This document shows positions 1-12,064 of a DNA stretch of 64,000 nucleotides, one piece after another. The DNA comes from Copromyces sp. CBS 386.78 (taxonomy: Eukaryota > Ascomycota > Sordariomycetes > Sordariales > Sordariaceae): the NCBI GenBank assembly GCA_030685235.1, contig MU839133.1, positions 236,656 to 300,655 on the forward strand, read 5' to 3'. The notes below the pieces were generated by a model, which saw nothing but the letters and a program-made list of their open reading frames with translations, was not told the DNA's origin and did not search any database. The position numbers were made by a program, and so were the translations under genes. The number at the start of each line of letters is the position of its first letter. The first letter of the stretch is position 1.

Positions 1-3000
1 GTAGCGTTTGTATCGATTTCTTTAAGGACGTACGTAAGCGCTTAACCGTAGACAATCTCCTATACAACTTTAATATCCTTCTTTATTATTGGAATATAAA
101 GGTCGAGGATTATTAATATAAGGGATATCGCGAAATATTCTTAGTTAATTATCCTACTACTCTTATTTTCGGCTCTAGTAAAGGAAGTATTAGTATTAAT
201 TCCCCGATAATAATTAATAGCCCTACCGGTCCCCCTCTAATTAATAAAAATTAAATTTAATAGCGTTATAAAATTATTAAAAATTAAAAATTAATATTTA
301 ATATACTCTATAAACGCTTCGCCTACGAAGAATATTAATTAATTATTTCGGTACCGCTTTTATAATTAGGTAATTATTATAATTAATATAATTTAATTCC
401 TCCTCCTCTTATTTCTCCCGTACTTTCTTATTCTAATATTATAATCGAACGTATTTATAAATACTACGCAAATTCATCGCGCTACTCTCTTTCTAATTCG
501 ATTACTAAATAATATTTATTTAATTTACTAAATTATAATATTTATAAAAGGATTCTCTTAATTCGGGTTCCGTCGTTTAAATAAATTTAGAATTCTTTTT
601 TCGTTTATAGCTAGTTGGCTACTATTATTTAATAGTCGGCTATTCGTAAATAATTTAGGATAATATATATAAAAGTTTCTTTACCTATATTATAAGAATA
701 AATTAATATTATAATATCCGGAACCTTCTTCCGGAAGAGGAAGGACCGGAAACTTATAATTTCCATCCTTATTTAAATAAGAAGGGAATTCTTCGCTTTA
801 AATAATAAGTATTATTTATTATCGTCTTCTAATTATTAGGCTTTTTTCTTTTTTCGTTTCGTACTAATTATATACTATTTTATAATATTATTATTAAATT
901 TCGGGTTGAAGTTAGCGATAATAAATTCGTACTATCGGCCTAATTTAATTATTACTATTATTAATTAATAATTATAATACGATACTTATTCTCTTATTAT
1001 TATTTCTTTTAATTATTCCTTATAGTCTATAGCGGTTAGTTCTAATATTTATAATAGGGGTAGTAGCGCCCCTATTACTAGGGGCGGACTTACTACGATC
1101 GCTAGAAGTTTCTCCGTTAATACCTATTCTTTAGCTTACTTAATTTTAGTAATATTATTTTTTAATTTATCGGCGGGTAGCCGACTTTTTACCCTCCTTA
1201 TTTAAATATAATTAATTATTTAAATTATAATCCTTCGGATAAACCTTATTTAATTCGTACGGGTAAATCTTTCTTCGAAAATTTTAACCCGTTTATTAAA
1301 ATAGAAGTCGAATAGTAAATAAAGGGTTTCCGTCTTTAAATTCCTTATTAACGTAATTTTATACGCCCCAGCAATAATTTTCAAATATTTAATTTAATAT
1401 TTAACTAATTTAATCGTTATCCCTCGTAATTTACTATAAATTTCGGTCGGTTAATAGAAGGTTAATACTTTATATATAATCGTACTCCGAATATACTTAA
1501 TATAAATTTCCTTCGCTCGTATAAAAAAATAACTTTAAATTTTCGCCGTTAATCGTATTAATACATTCGTCTATATAATTTTTTTTTTTTTACTACTTCT
1601 ACGTATATTCAATAATTAAATTTCTAATTTAATTAAACCCTAAAGAATTTAATTAATTCTATTAATTTAAATATAACTCCTCCGATTTAGAGAATTTCCG
1701 TTTTTAATTCCTTCATCTATATAAAATATATAAATTCCGTTTTCTTTATTTCGAACTTTATCCCTCTTTTGATTACCTAATTTAAATAAATATCCTATAT
1801 TATTTAGAACGTCCGATAATTTTCTTTAATAATTTTAATTACCGTAATAATATTAATATTATCGGCGAAGCTAACGGTAATTATATTTTAAATAATAGTT
1901 AATTTATAGTATAATAAAGTAATAAAAAGAATAAAAAGGATTAGTAAAAAGGGGGAGCCTTATAATACGCCTACTACGATATTATAAAGTTAAGAAGTTT
2001 TATTATCGAAGAAAAGAAAACCTTTTCTTCCGGTAACAAAGTTATTAACCTATTAAAAAATCTATTTCGGGAATTATATTTCTTATAATATATATAAGAA
2101 TTACCTATAATTAATTCTATTAAATACGCCCTTTAAATCGAAAAGTATAAAAGACGTTACGGCCTTAAATTCTTATATTATATAAACCGCATTAGTAATT
2201 ACTCGGACGGCAAACTTAATTAAACAATTTACCCGGTTATTTATTTAGCTTTCCGGGAAGAGGTTATATTCTTTTACTATTTATATTAACCTCTTAACTA
2301 TAAAGGTTTCGAAGATTTTTCCAATATTATTTAGAAGCAATATAAATTACTATACCCCCACTAATTTTATTATTTAGTACTTTTTCCAAATTTTTTAAAA
2401 ATAATTACTTTTATATTTTTAAACCGTTAGGGGAAATATCCGAACCGGAGGCTCGCTATAGCGAAAGCTGCTATTACCTACTTAAATAATTCCCCGTATA
2501 TTTTTAGAAACTTATTTAAAAACTAGTCGATACCTAATACCTTATTAAACACTATCTTCGAAAAGATTTCCCGAATATCCTCTTCAATAACTAAATTATT
2601 AATAAATATTAAAATATCGCCGTCTAATAATTAAATCTAATTTAATAAATAGCCTATCGGAACCTCTACTTTCGAAAAGAAATAATCGGCAAAAATATTT
2701 ACCTTACTACTATAATCTTCAACTTCGTTCGCCCACTCGTTTTATTTAAAGGGTAATAATTTTAACAGATTTACTAAATAATAGTTTCGTATTTTAATCT
2801 ACTTCTCTAATAATTAAAATTTATTTAAATCTTTTAACGCGCTTATAATATAATTATACTACCTCGTTTTCTAAATTTTCGTAATAAATTTCTTCTTTTT
2901 TATCGCCGCCTCTATAAATTCTTTTTAATTTAAAAGCGTTTAATTCCTAAATTAAACCTACTATTTCCGCCGTACTTCTTTCATTATTATTTTATATTCT

Positions 3001-5658
3001 AAATTCTACTAATCTATTTATTTTCTCCGACCTTTTTTTTAATATAGGACGAATTCTTTTATAATACTAACGAATTTACCGTCGAATTTATTAAATCTTA
3101 ATTCGAATTCCTCTACCGTTTTAATCCCTTCTAGGATTAATATTCTTTTTTCCGCTATTTCCTATATTTTTTCTATATTTATTAAATTTTAATTAAACTT
3201 TTCTTCTACTTCCGCTTTCTTATTTCTTTTTCCTACTTAAATTTAAATTTTTTAAGGATAATAGTCCGAACCTATTTACCCGTATCGTTATACTCCTTAA
3301 TATTCGGCTTTAATACCCTATAAAATTTATATATAATCGATTATTCTATTTTTCTCTCTTCTAATTGTATTTCTAAATTTCGTTAATTTTCTATAGGGGG
3401 TAATAAGGCTAAACTTCTATCGCCGTACCTACGTAAACAACCTTATAGCGCCCAAACTAATCCTATTCTCTAAATCCTAATTAGAGTAATAGAAATTATA
3501 ATCCCCTACGGCTATATATTAGCTAGCCGGGGGTTTCTCTTCGAAGAATTCGAAAAGGGGAAACCCTTACTAATATTCCGGCGTACTTTAAGGGAAAATA
3601 GGGGAATAAATAAAATAAACGGTTATCGGTTCTTATAAATTCTTTAATATCGCCGCGGCCCAATCCTTCCTAACCTAGAAATCTAAATCCTTTAAATTCC
3701 ACTTCTTATTTATATAAATTACCGCTCTACCCTTCTCTAAATAATCGACACTATAATATTTACTACCCTTCGGCCGGTAAATATCCCTATTTAAATTCTT
3801 ACCTAATTCTTAAATTACTACAATATTATAAATCTCCTCTTATTTAAATAGTATTTTCCCTCTCTCGTATAATTTCCCTACATTCTAATAAAATATTTTC
3901 AACTAAATTATTAATTACCCTATAAGAAACTTCTTTCTAATTTAATAATAGGTTAAAAAAATATTATTTCTTTAAAAGTAATAATAATAGCTAAAAACGT
4001 AATAATAATAGAATTAGTACGAGTATAGTTGTTTGTACTTTAAAAGCGAATATAAACGTTTATTAAATTTATACTTATAAGTTTCAGCTAAAAACTATTT
4101 CTAATTTTCTTAAAACGGCCTCTTTTTCCTCTTCTTATAAATAATCTCTCTAAAGTCGTAATTAAATAGGAATTAAAGGGGGCGTTAAAAATTATAACGT
4201 CCTCCTCTAGCTCTATTATTGATTCTAATACTAATTTAGCCAATCTTTTATAAATAATAAAGCCGTAAAACCTTTTAACGTAATCAATAAATACCTTTAT
4301 ATAGGCCGCTCTTACAAACGGGCACCTCTTTTTATTAAAGGCGAAATACCCCAACTTCCTATATAATTTATAAAAAATTAAAGAATTATTTTTATTCGAA
4401 AAATAATTCTCTTTTCCTATATACAACCCTTCATATTTAATTTTACTATAATAATTATAAGCGTCCTCCTAACGATAGAATTTTACTATATATCCGAAAT
4501 ACTAATATTTAAAATATTATTAGGCGGAAACTATAATTTAGAACGGTTCGTATACATATACGCTACTATTTTAGAGGAAAAAATTCTTTTAAAGGAAAAT
4601 TATAGCCTTTATAATCGTAACTTCTATTAAAAATATTCTTCTTTCCTCCCCTTCGTATTTCTTCTAAAATTTAGCCTAAATAATTTCTACTTCTTTATTC
4701 TTCGCCCTTATTTCTTATATAATTAATTTAAATTATTTCGCGTCAATATTAGCCTACGGGATTCCTTTAATTAAAATAGCTACAATATTTAAAAATATAA
4801 TAGCTTCTTTTCTAAAGATTATTTTAATTTAAATTTAATATTTTTAATACTAATCCTTAATTAATTCGTCGAAAATAATTATATAGTCTCCGCTCATTAC
4901 CATCTTAATAACCGCGTAAATTACTTTATACGAACTCTCTTTTAAAGCGCTTTCGACGGCCTATTTTATATTATCGTTCGAATATATAGTAAATTCGGCG
5001 GCAATTTAAACCCCCTTAATAATAAATTAACATTCGTAGTTAGAAGGAATAAATTTCTTAATAATAATAGTAAATAAATAGTAAAAAGTAATATTAATTT
5101 TATCTAACAATTTCCGAATAATATTAACCTATTTCTTCGACGCCTTTTAAACGTCTTTCTTTATTTCCTTCGAAATAAACTTCTTCAAATCGTTAATATC
5201 CTTCCTAATAATAAATTAGGCTTCGGCGGCCTTATTTACTTTAGGCATTTTAAACCTACTTTTCTTCGTAGAAATTTTCGCGAACTCGAAAAAGAACTTT
5301 CGAACCTAGCGACAATCGTCGGTCGATACAGCGGCGTAATTTATAATTTTATTCGCTATAGCAATAAATCTCTTTATAAATTTATTATCTTCCTCCGTCT
5401 TTTCCGAAATCTTTATAATAAGTGCGGCGTTAGGGTCGTTATATCCTAAAATACTTCCGAAGGGGTTATAGACGCTATTTTCGAACCCACTCGCACTTCT
5501 ATTAATCGTTATTAGCAACGACGGTTCAATGCTATCGCTACAGTCGTCGCAGGATATCGTAGAGGGGGTAAATAACCCTCCTAAATCGATTACTATTATT
5601 AATTTTCGTTTTAGAGCACTTCCTGACCAGAAATCGGCGTTTCCGGTTTCGGCGTCGT
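1..5658 (-). mobile_element. Tad-like LINE retrotransposon, copy A (3' end beyond window)
   Basis: This is a non-LTR retrotransposon read on the minus strand. Its 5' end is at 5658, where the terminal ACGACGCCGAAACC motif is shared with copies B, C and E. It runs leftwards off the window, so about 1.1 kb of the 6.77-kb unit is missing. ORF1 lies at 4040-5518. The ORF2 reverse transcriptase includes the decayed FADD box near 1850-1880. The copy is heavily RIPed: almost no CA/TG, many TAA/TAG in coding frames, but little sign of indels. Family assignment rests on domain order and on homology to the other copies in the window. No target duplication can be checked because one end is missing. Confidence 0.88.
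4040..5518 (-). pseudogene. LINE ORF1 (gag-like, zinc-knuckle nucleocapsid), copy A
   Basis: About 493 codons stay in a single frame from 5518 to the TAA at 4040-4042, interrupted only by TAA/TAG codons explicable as RIP of CAA, CAG or TGG. Upstream of 5518 the frame stays open to the very 5' end of the element, and I could not identify the original ATG. The C-terminal third carries the relics of CCHC zinc knuckles (a block ending KKRCPFVRAA), many Cys/His now reading Tyr, Arg or Ser after RIP. A basic tail follows (RRGKRGRFKKIR) that in copy E reads as an AT-hook. By analogy with Tad/I-clade ORF1 proteins it would bind the element RNA in the retrotransposition particle. It is not functional. 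Confidence 0.8.
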
Positions 5659-6481
5659 TCCTTCCTGGGCAATTTTAATTTTTTTTTTTCAAAGTTAATT
5701 AATAAAAATATTTTATTCTTTATACTATATTTCCCTAATTTCGTTTAATTTCGCTTATTTAATACCTTATTTCGGGTATAGCGTTTAATTTACCGAAATT
5801 ATTATTCATTTCGTTTACCCTAATTTCGTTAAAGTTTATTATATTATTAGCGAAAATATTTATTGGATAAAGGGTAAAATTCTATTCTTTCCGCTTCCTA
5901 CGTTCTTTATTAATATATTTAAATATGTTCTATTACCACTTAGTACCCTTTCGCTTATTTTAAATATATATTATAAGTCCCGGCCAGTTTACGTAATTTT
6001 TGGAATATTATATAGATTATAACGTCCGTTATTATATTTTTCCGTAACGGAAATATAATTTTCGACGTCGGTATTCACTTCTAGTTCCGCTACTACGCGG
6101 GTACGTTCCTTAGCGCTATACGTACTTATTTCGAAGAAGACAATATTAATGCAACGCTCCTAATAATATTTTACTCTTCCGGTTTAACTATTTTTAAATA
6201 TAATATATTCGGCTATTATACAATCGTTAAAGTTAATAAAAAGGATAATAGTATTAGACCGGCGGATAGTAGTAGTAGTAGCAAGGCCGGTTTGCCTATT
6301 CCCGCTAAATTTCCGATAGAAATTAATATTATTAATTCCCCGGCCGCCGTTTTGCCCGGCGAACTAAGTTAATTAGTTTCGCGTTATAGTATAAATATTT
6401 AGTTAGAAATAATTATTAATAAAATAGATAAGGTATTTCTCTTCGTTTGCATTTTCGTCGATAAATATTAATTAGTAATTA
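5659..6481. other. Unassigned RIPed sequence between LINE A and Gypsy LTR
   Basis: About 820 bp of RIPed, AT-rich DNA. From roughly 6028 to 6470 one plus-strand frame is fairly open, with stops only at Gln-type positions. It reads a Ser-rich, then Pro/Ala-containing segment (around PADSSSSSKAGLPIPAKF). It matches nothing else in the window and I recognise no domain. It may be part of another transposon or a captured gene fragment. Confidence 0.45.
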
Positions 6482-6692
6482 TGTCACAGGATTAGCCTAT
6501 GACATGCCCACCCTACACTCGCGCCATGCCCATCGGTATGGTACGGTTACGTGCAGGGTCATGTGCGCGCACGGCCTAGCTTGCAAGGTTCTCGCCTATA
6601 TAATTAGTCCTCCGTATACATCCTTCCTTTCCTCTCTTTCGCATAACAATATATATTTTACCCTACCCCCAATAGTACTTCGCCCCGTAATA
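6482..6692 (+). repeat. LTR of Ty3/Gypsy element, copy #0
   Basis: It starts TGTCACAGGATTAGCC and ends CGCCCCGTAATA, a RIPed form of GTGACA, so the termini are inverted TGTCAC/GTGACA. It is homologous along its length to the LTRs at 7250-7471, 52025-52246 and 59075-59296. It keeps more CA/TG than the neighbouring interior. It contains a short spurious frame (6504-6761) that is not a gene. Confidence 0.85.
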
Positions 6693-7249
6693 GTTTATTA
6701 TACTTTACTATTGCATTACGCGCGCTTAAAAGAAATAAATTCAAATCTATATTTAACATAGGAAAAAACTATTCAAATCGTATCCACAATTAATCCCACC
6801 CGCAATTAAAGACTCAACCTATTTACAAGCGGGGCAAATAAAAACTCGGTCATAAACATTAAAATTCGAACTAAATAATAAGTATTAACCTTCTTTCTTT
6901 CTTCCTTTCTTACTTATTATTGAAAACAATATATTTAAATAATAACCATACCTATATTAATTTCATAATTAATAATAAACTAGCTACGGGTTATTACCGA
7001 CACCTTTATTACAATAACCGCTATCGGCGCCCTTCAAACTACTAACCCCGCGAATTAAGTAACTGAATTTACAATACCTTCGCTAAAGTATTTATAAATT
7101 TTAATAATAATCCTAATACCCGCTCCCCTTCTACTTATACTATAAATTACGCCCTTACGCTCGCCTCGGTCCCAGTATTCCGCAACATCGCCCTCGCCTA
7201 CAATCGTTTTATTTACAATATTATAATTAAAGCCCGTTCGCGTACTTAA
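6693..7249 (+). mobile_element. Gypsy copy #0 5' interior (leader and start of gag)
   Basis: Sequence downstream of the LTR aligns with the 5' interior of Gypsy #1 (31634 on) and with the reverse complement of Gypsy #2 (about 58500-59074). It comprises leader, then the N-terminal gag region. The frame carries RIP stops. It is cut at 7249 by the next LTR, whose insertion interrupted gag. The rest of this copy is not in the window. Confidence 0.8.
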
Positions 7250-7471
7250 TATCACAGGATTAGCCTGTAACATGCCCACCCTGCACCGACCCTTAGATGT
7301 ACCATGCCCAGAGTTATGGCACAGTCACGTACAGGGTCATATACGCGCACGGACTAGCCTTCCAGGGCTCTCGCCCATATAGCCAGTCCTCCGCACGTAT
7401 CCTTCCTTTCCTCTCCTTCGTACAATAACGTATATCCTACCCTACCCCCAACAATACCTCGCCCCGTAATA
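7250..7471 (+). repeat. 5' LTR of Gypsy copy #1
   Basis: A 222-bp LTR, exactly the length of both LTRs of Gypsy #2. It begins TATCACAGGATTAGCC (TG changed to TA by RIP) and ends CCCCGTAATA. The element leader follows directly (7472-7547). It is inserted into gag of copy #0. CTTAA at 7245-7249 would be the left 5-bp target duplication, but the right copy is not visible because element #1 is truncated. Confidence 0.87.
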
Positions 7472-7547
7472 GTTTATTATACCTCACTATTGCGCTACGC
7501 GCGTTTAAGGGAAATAAATTTAAATCTGCATTTCGTATAGAAATATT
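7472..7547 (+). mobile_element. Gypsy #1 leader, fragment 1
   Basis: Untranslated leader after the 5' LTR, interrupted at 7548 by the MULE. The last 8 bp, GAAATATT (7540-7547), are repeated at 18831-18838 as the MULE target duplication. Confidence 0.85.
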
Positions 7548-7608
7548 GGCATTTGATGGGGCGGCACCAGCCTTTGGATAGAGCGGCCCCAATCCTTATT
7601 TGGGCCCC
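7548..7608 (+). repeat. MULE left terminal inverted repeat
   Basis: 61 bp starting GGCATTTGATGGGGCGG and ending TTTGGGCCCC. It is GC-rich and un-RIPed in an otherwise RIPed context. It pairs with 18770-18830. Confidence 0.93.
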
Positions 7609-7960
7609 AATTGGGTTAGGGTTATAGGTGCATTTATAATTTTCGAACGGTTTATTTTAATAGGACCGTTATAATACGCCAACCTTTCGTAAAAGATAAT
7701 ACCAAACCCTACCAACTAGTAGATCCCCTATTCACCAGCCTACGTACGAACCCTATCTTTAGACTTAGTTATTTCGAGTATGCTTTTTATCAACCTAACC
7801 TTCTTTCAAATCCCTCTTTATAATTAAAATAGCTATAAATACTAGAATAAGCTAGAATTACTCGTATATATATAAATATCAATTGTAAAAATTATTAAAT
7901 TAATTTATTAACTTCCTAAAGCTCTACAATACTGCGCGCATTGTATATACGAATTTTAAA

Positions 7961-10900
7961 ATGCCGCCTTAGGCGCCAAATACGCCTATCGACCTTACTT
8001 ATATCGAAAATAACAATTCGGATAGTAGTAATACCGACGTTTTCGTATAAGAAGTATAGGAGGGCTTTATAGATAGTCTTTTTAATAATAATCTTAATAT
8101 ATTCATTAACGGTAGCGATGTACAATTCCCTTATTAGTACGAATACGAATATAAATACGAGTACGAATACGAATACGAATACGAGTATAATAATAATAGC
8201 AATAGCGATCCCTTTAAATTTCTAAACTTTACTCTTTCTACGTAACCCCTCTACGAAGATCGTATCTTATTAAATAATCCCGATTAAAAGTCCGAATTAG
8301 AATTAAATGAAGAAGGTATTACTATAAATTATAGAAATTTAATTATTAATCTACCCCCTAATACTATATCCCCTACCGCTACGATTCAAGAATTTTATAA
8401 GGCGGTTAATAATTGGGCAAAGTACTATAGCTTTACGGTTAACCGTCGGAATAGCCGTAATATAAAGCCTAAAGTTCTAATTAACGAGTATATACGGTAT
8501 TATTTTATTTATAACCGCTTTAGTTAACCGGGTAAATTAAAGGCGACGGTTCGAAAGACGGTATTATAGAAATACGGTTACAAGTAGAAAACTCTCGCTA
8601 AAAAAGAAAACCGTAACGGACTCTAGTATTTTTACCTCTATAACAACCTTAAATATTAAGAATATAATTACACTTAATCGTCCTACCCTTCTACTTACCC
8701 CTAATACCGTAAAATAACGACGGAAATCTTTGAAACTATTGAAAATATATTGAAATTAAGCGCTATCCGGACTTATAAAATTATATTTATTATACGAAAT
8801 AAATATATAGAATTAATATATACGAAACGAGATATTTATAACGTACGCGCTAGCCTTCGTCGATATAATTTTAATAATTATATTCCTATTAATATATTTT
8901 TAAAGGTATTTAATAACAACGAAGTCGATTATATATAAAAAATAAATCTAAATAATAAAACCAAATTTCTTAATATTATCTTTACCTTCCTATAATATAT
9001 TAATATAATTAAATAGTTCTACGAAATTATAATTGTTAATAATACTTATAATACTAATTATTTTAATTATCTATTTTATTAAATTTCTAATATTACTAAT
9101 ATTAGTACTATTTTTAATTACGTCTTTAGTATTATTAATTACGAAATATAAGCGGGTTTCGACTTTCTTATTAATATTATTAAGTAAATATAAGAACGAT
9201 ACGGCATATTTAAACCAATTATTATTATTACTAATAAAAGTAAGGAAATAAAGTAATTTTTAATAAATTCTTTTTTTAATACCCAATAATAATTCTATTT
9301 ATTTTATATTATTAAAAACGTTTTCTATAATGCTAAGTTTAAGTAGAAGAAAGATAAGGTAAAGGCTGTTAACGATAAGGATAAAGATAATAGTAAAGAC
9401 GACGAAGAAAATAGTAGCGATAATTCTAATAACGAAGAACGTATTAATAAATAGGTAACTTCTATCCCCTTTAATAATTAAAATTATAGTCTTTATACTT
9501 CTATACGTATTAGAACTATTATTATTACTACTACTACCGATACTATAATTACTAACGACCCTTATAGCGCTATAAAGCAATTTAAATTTATAATATATAA
9601 TAAAATAGAAAGCGAATTCTTTATTGCTTAAGAGGATATAAAGAAGCAGTTTAAAGCCTAGAAATTATTTCTTCATTATATTTAGAAAAACTAACTCTCT
9701 ATTAAAAGAAATGAATAAGTATATTACTATATTAAAAAGTATAGAAATTTTAGTATTAGGGTTATTTCGCCAGCCGAATTAAATAACCTTAGCGTTAAAA
9801 ATTATTTTTTCAACGGTAATAGCAATATTTATAAATTAATTAAAATTGTCTTCGAAATAGTTAATAAATAGAAGCTTACCTTCGTCCAAAAGCTAGCTGC
9901 GAATTAAATTTATAACCGATACAAATTTATTACCCGGCTTTATTTAGGGAAATTATTATTATAAATTATATATATTGTATTAGAAATAATTAATTACGAA
10001 TATCGATAAACTGAATAATATTAATTAATAGCGTAATAATTAAACCCCCCTCCCCTTCTTCTTTATAATAAAGAATATAGCGTTCCTCTACAATTTGGAC
10101 TGCCCTATCGCTATATTATATTTTAACGGCTAATTTTAAATAAGGTATTAAAACTATTATACGTTTACCCCCGCTAGTATTTTAAAGTGCTTCTTAACTT
10201 AAACGATTTTTACTTTCGATTTAAGGATCTTTGTATTATTAAGAAGAAAGGCCGCGCGAAGAATTCTATTAGAGTTATTTCTAATAAGTACGCCTTATTT
10301 ATAAAATTTCTTAAAACTCAGAAAACGTTTAAAAAGTAAGCGGCTATACTAGTATTAAAGAAGGGTAATAAGGGTAAGAAAAATAGTAAGAAAATTAAAT
10401 TTATTAAGTAGAATAATTATAATAACCTCTTTCGATTATAACCGAATATACAATAATATAAATTTTACAACGAAATAAATAATATTAATAAATTCGCTCT
10501 TAATTCTATTAAAGTTATAAAGTATAAACGCGTATAATAGCCGGTCAGCTCTAATACTGTAAATTATAATAATAATTCGGAAATAATATTTAAAAGCGAA
10601 GAAGAAGTATTTAATTATATTTAAATAGCTACCTCTATACTTAATAGTAATGTAGAGGAGGATATATTTAACTTTATTTAAATAATTATATTAATAATTT
10701 TATTTCTTAAGCCGGAAATATAATTATTATCCGATTTAGAATTAAAATTAGGGAAAAATACTGCTATAAATATAGAATTAAAAATAAATATACCGTCTCT
10801 ATAATTCCTACTTCTACTATATTTATTTTTAAATTTAAAATCTATTTTAAAGAAGTATATTAATTATACTTTTATAAAAGGGAAATTCTTTCTAACGCCC

Positions 10901-11269
10901 GCTAACTTTAATTTAGAGTTAAATTTATATTCTATACCTTCTCTAAAATTAACGCCTTTTCTAGAGCCTACCCCCCCTCTAAAATTAATACTTTCCTTAT
11001 AATATAAATATTTTTCTAATAAAGAATAGGAATTTTATTCCTCCTTAGAACTAGAATTAGTACTAGAGCTAGAGTTAGTATAAGAAGAATAAAAGTAAAT
11101 ATTAAATTATATTAAAATAGTTATATTAAAGACGAATTTATTTATTAAATAGGTAATTATATATAAAGTTAAAAGAGTAATTATTAAACGAGCTAGAATA
11201 GTTAATTCTAAATTAGTTTTATTAATTCCTAAAATTATACGTAGTAACTATATAAATAGGCTTATTTAA
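7961..11269 (+). pseudogene. MULE transposase (FAR1/transposase/SWIM), RIP-inactivated
   Basis: About 1,100 codons can be read in one frame from ATG 7961 to TAA 11267 without a frameshift. Dozens of internal TAA/TAG fall where Gln or Trp is expected. The N-terminus is acidic with a Glu-Tyr microsatellite (8140-8190). A FAR1/WRKY-GCM-like zinc domain covers about 8380-8710, including the RIPed remnant of a His-x-His motif and a P-x-Y-P pattern. The MULE core (8740-9900) includes the NNTYNTNYFN block, matching the D-x-TYKTN motif with Asp changed. The FGLPYRY block at 10094-10114 fits the SWIM-type GLPCRH element. The protein would have cut and joined the 61-bp TIRs. The exact stop is uncertain because TAA may be a mutated Gln codon. 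Confidence 0.85.
8140..8192 (+). repeat. GAATAC-type microsatellite inside MULE transposase
   Basis: Imperfect hexamer array of GAATAC/GAGTAC units encoding alternating Glu and Tyr in the transposase frame. It may be inherited or a RIPed form of a GAACAC-type repeat. Confidence 0.7.
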
Positions 11270-12064
11270 AGCTAATATTAAAATACTATACTAAGCCTTA
11301 CAATATATATATATATATAAATTAAAATACAAAAAAAAAAGGAGTTTAATACGGCTTATTCTACGTACCCTAGTCGAATCGCCTTATAGATACCCCGCCG
11401 TAGTAGTAGAATACCCATTAATAGCGACCCGAAAGATAGTACGTTTTACGGCGTGCCTATATCTCCTCCCCTAATTAAGACCCCCCCCCCGCGCATAGCC
11501 AACCGCTAACCGCCAACCGGATAAAATTTGAAGTACTAAAGAAATAAGGAAGTAATAGGAAGGTAATAAAAGGGTAATAGAAGGGTAAGAATAAATAATA
11601 ATAGTCTTATTCCCTACACTACTTATCTATAGCGCCTTATTAGTATAGGGTACTTCTCCTAATTCTCTAGAGGAAACCGTACGGCGATAAACGCCGTCGG
11701 ATAAAAACCGCTAACTCCTTTTAATTGTAAATAAATTGCGCTTACTCTATTTCAATTCTATTTATAGCAATATTTACCTACCGCTTTAATAAATAAACTA
11801 CTTCCCTTCTACTACTTTTAATTTAATATTAAAATAATTAAAATACCGTTTTCGTATACTATTCCTTCTTCCTAAACCGTTTATAACAATCGTCCCTTCC
11901 CTATCGTTTACTTTTATTCTTATTTTATTATTATCCCCTAAATTCCTATATTTTTATTAAAATTTATATAAATATAAAAGCCCCTTCTTTCCCTCTATAT
12001 AAAAACTTTTTTTTATTGCTATCTTTCGAATTTTCTTTTCTTCTTTATTTAATTAACTTTTAAA

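Noticed and set aside
6504..7279. Frames with CAHGLA-type repeats at LTRs (also at 51950-52198 and 59039-59248)
   Set aside because: They recur because the LTR recurs; they lie inside LTRs and carry no protein signature.
7608..7625. TTAGGGTTA telomere-like motif
   Set aside because: A single unit just inside a MULE TIR; no array.
9033..9251. Leu/Ile-rich 'membrane protein' frame
   Set aside because: It is part of the RIPed MULE transposase region; the hydrophobicity comes from AT-rich codons after RIP.
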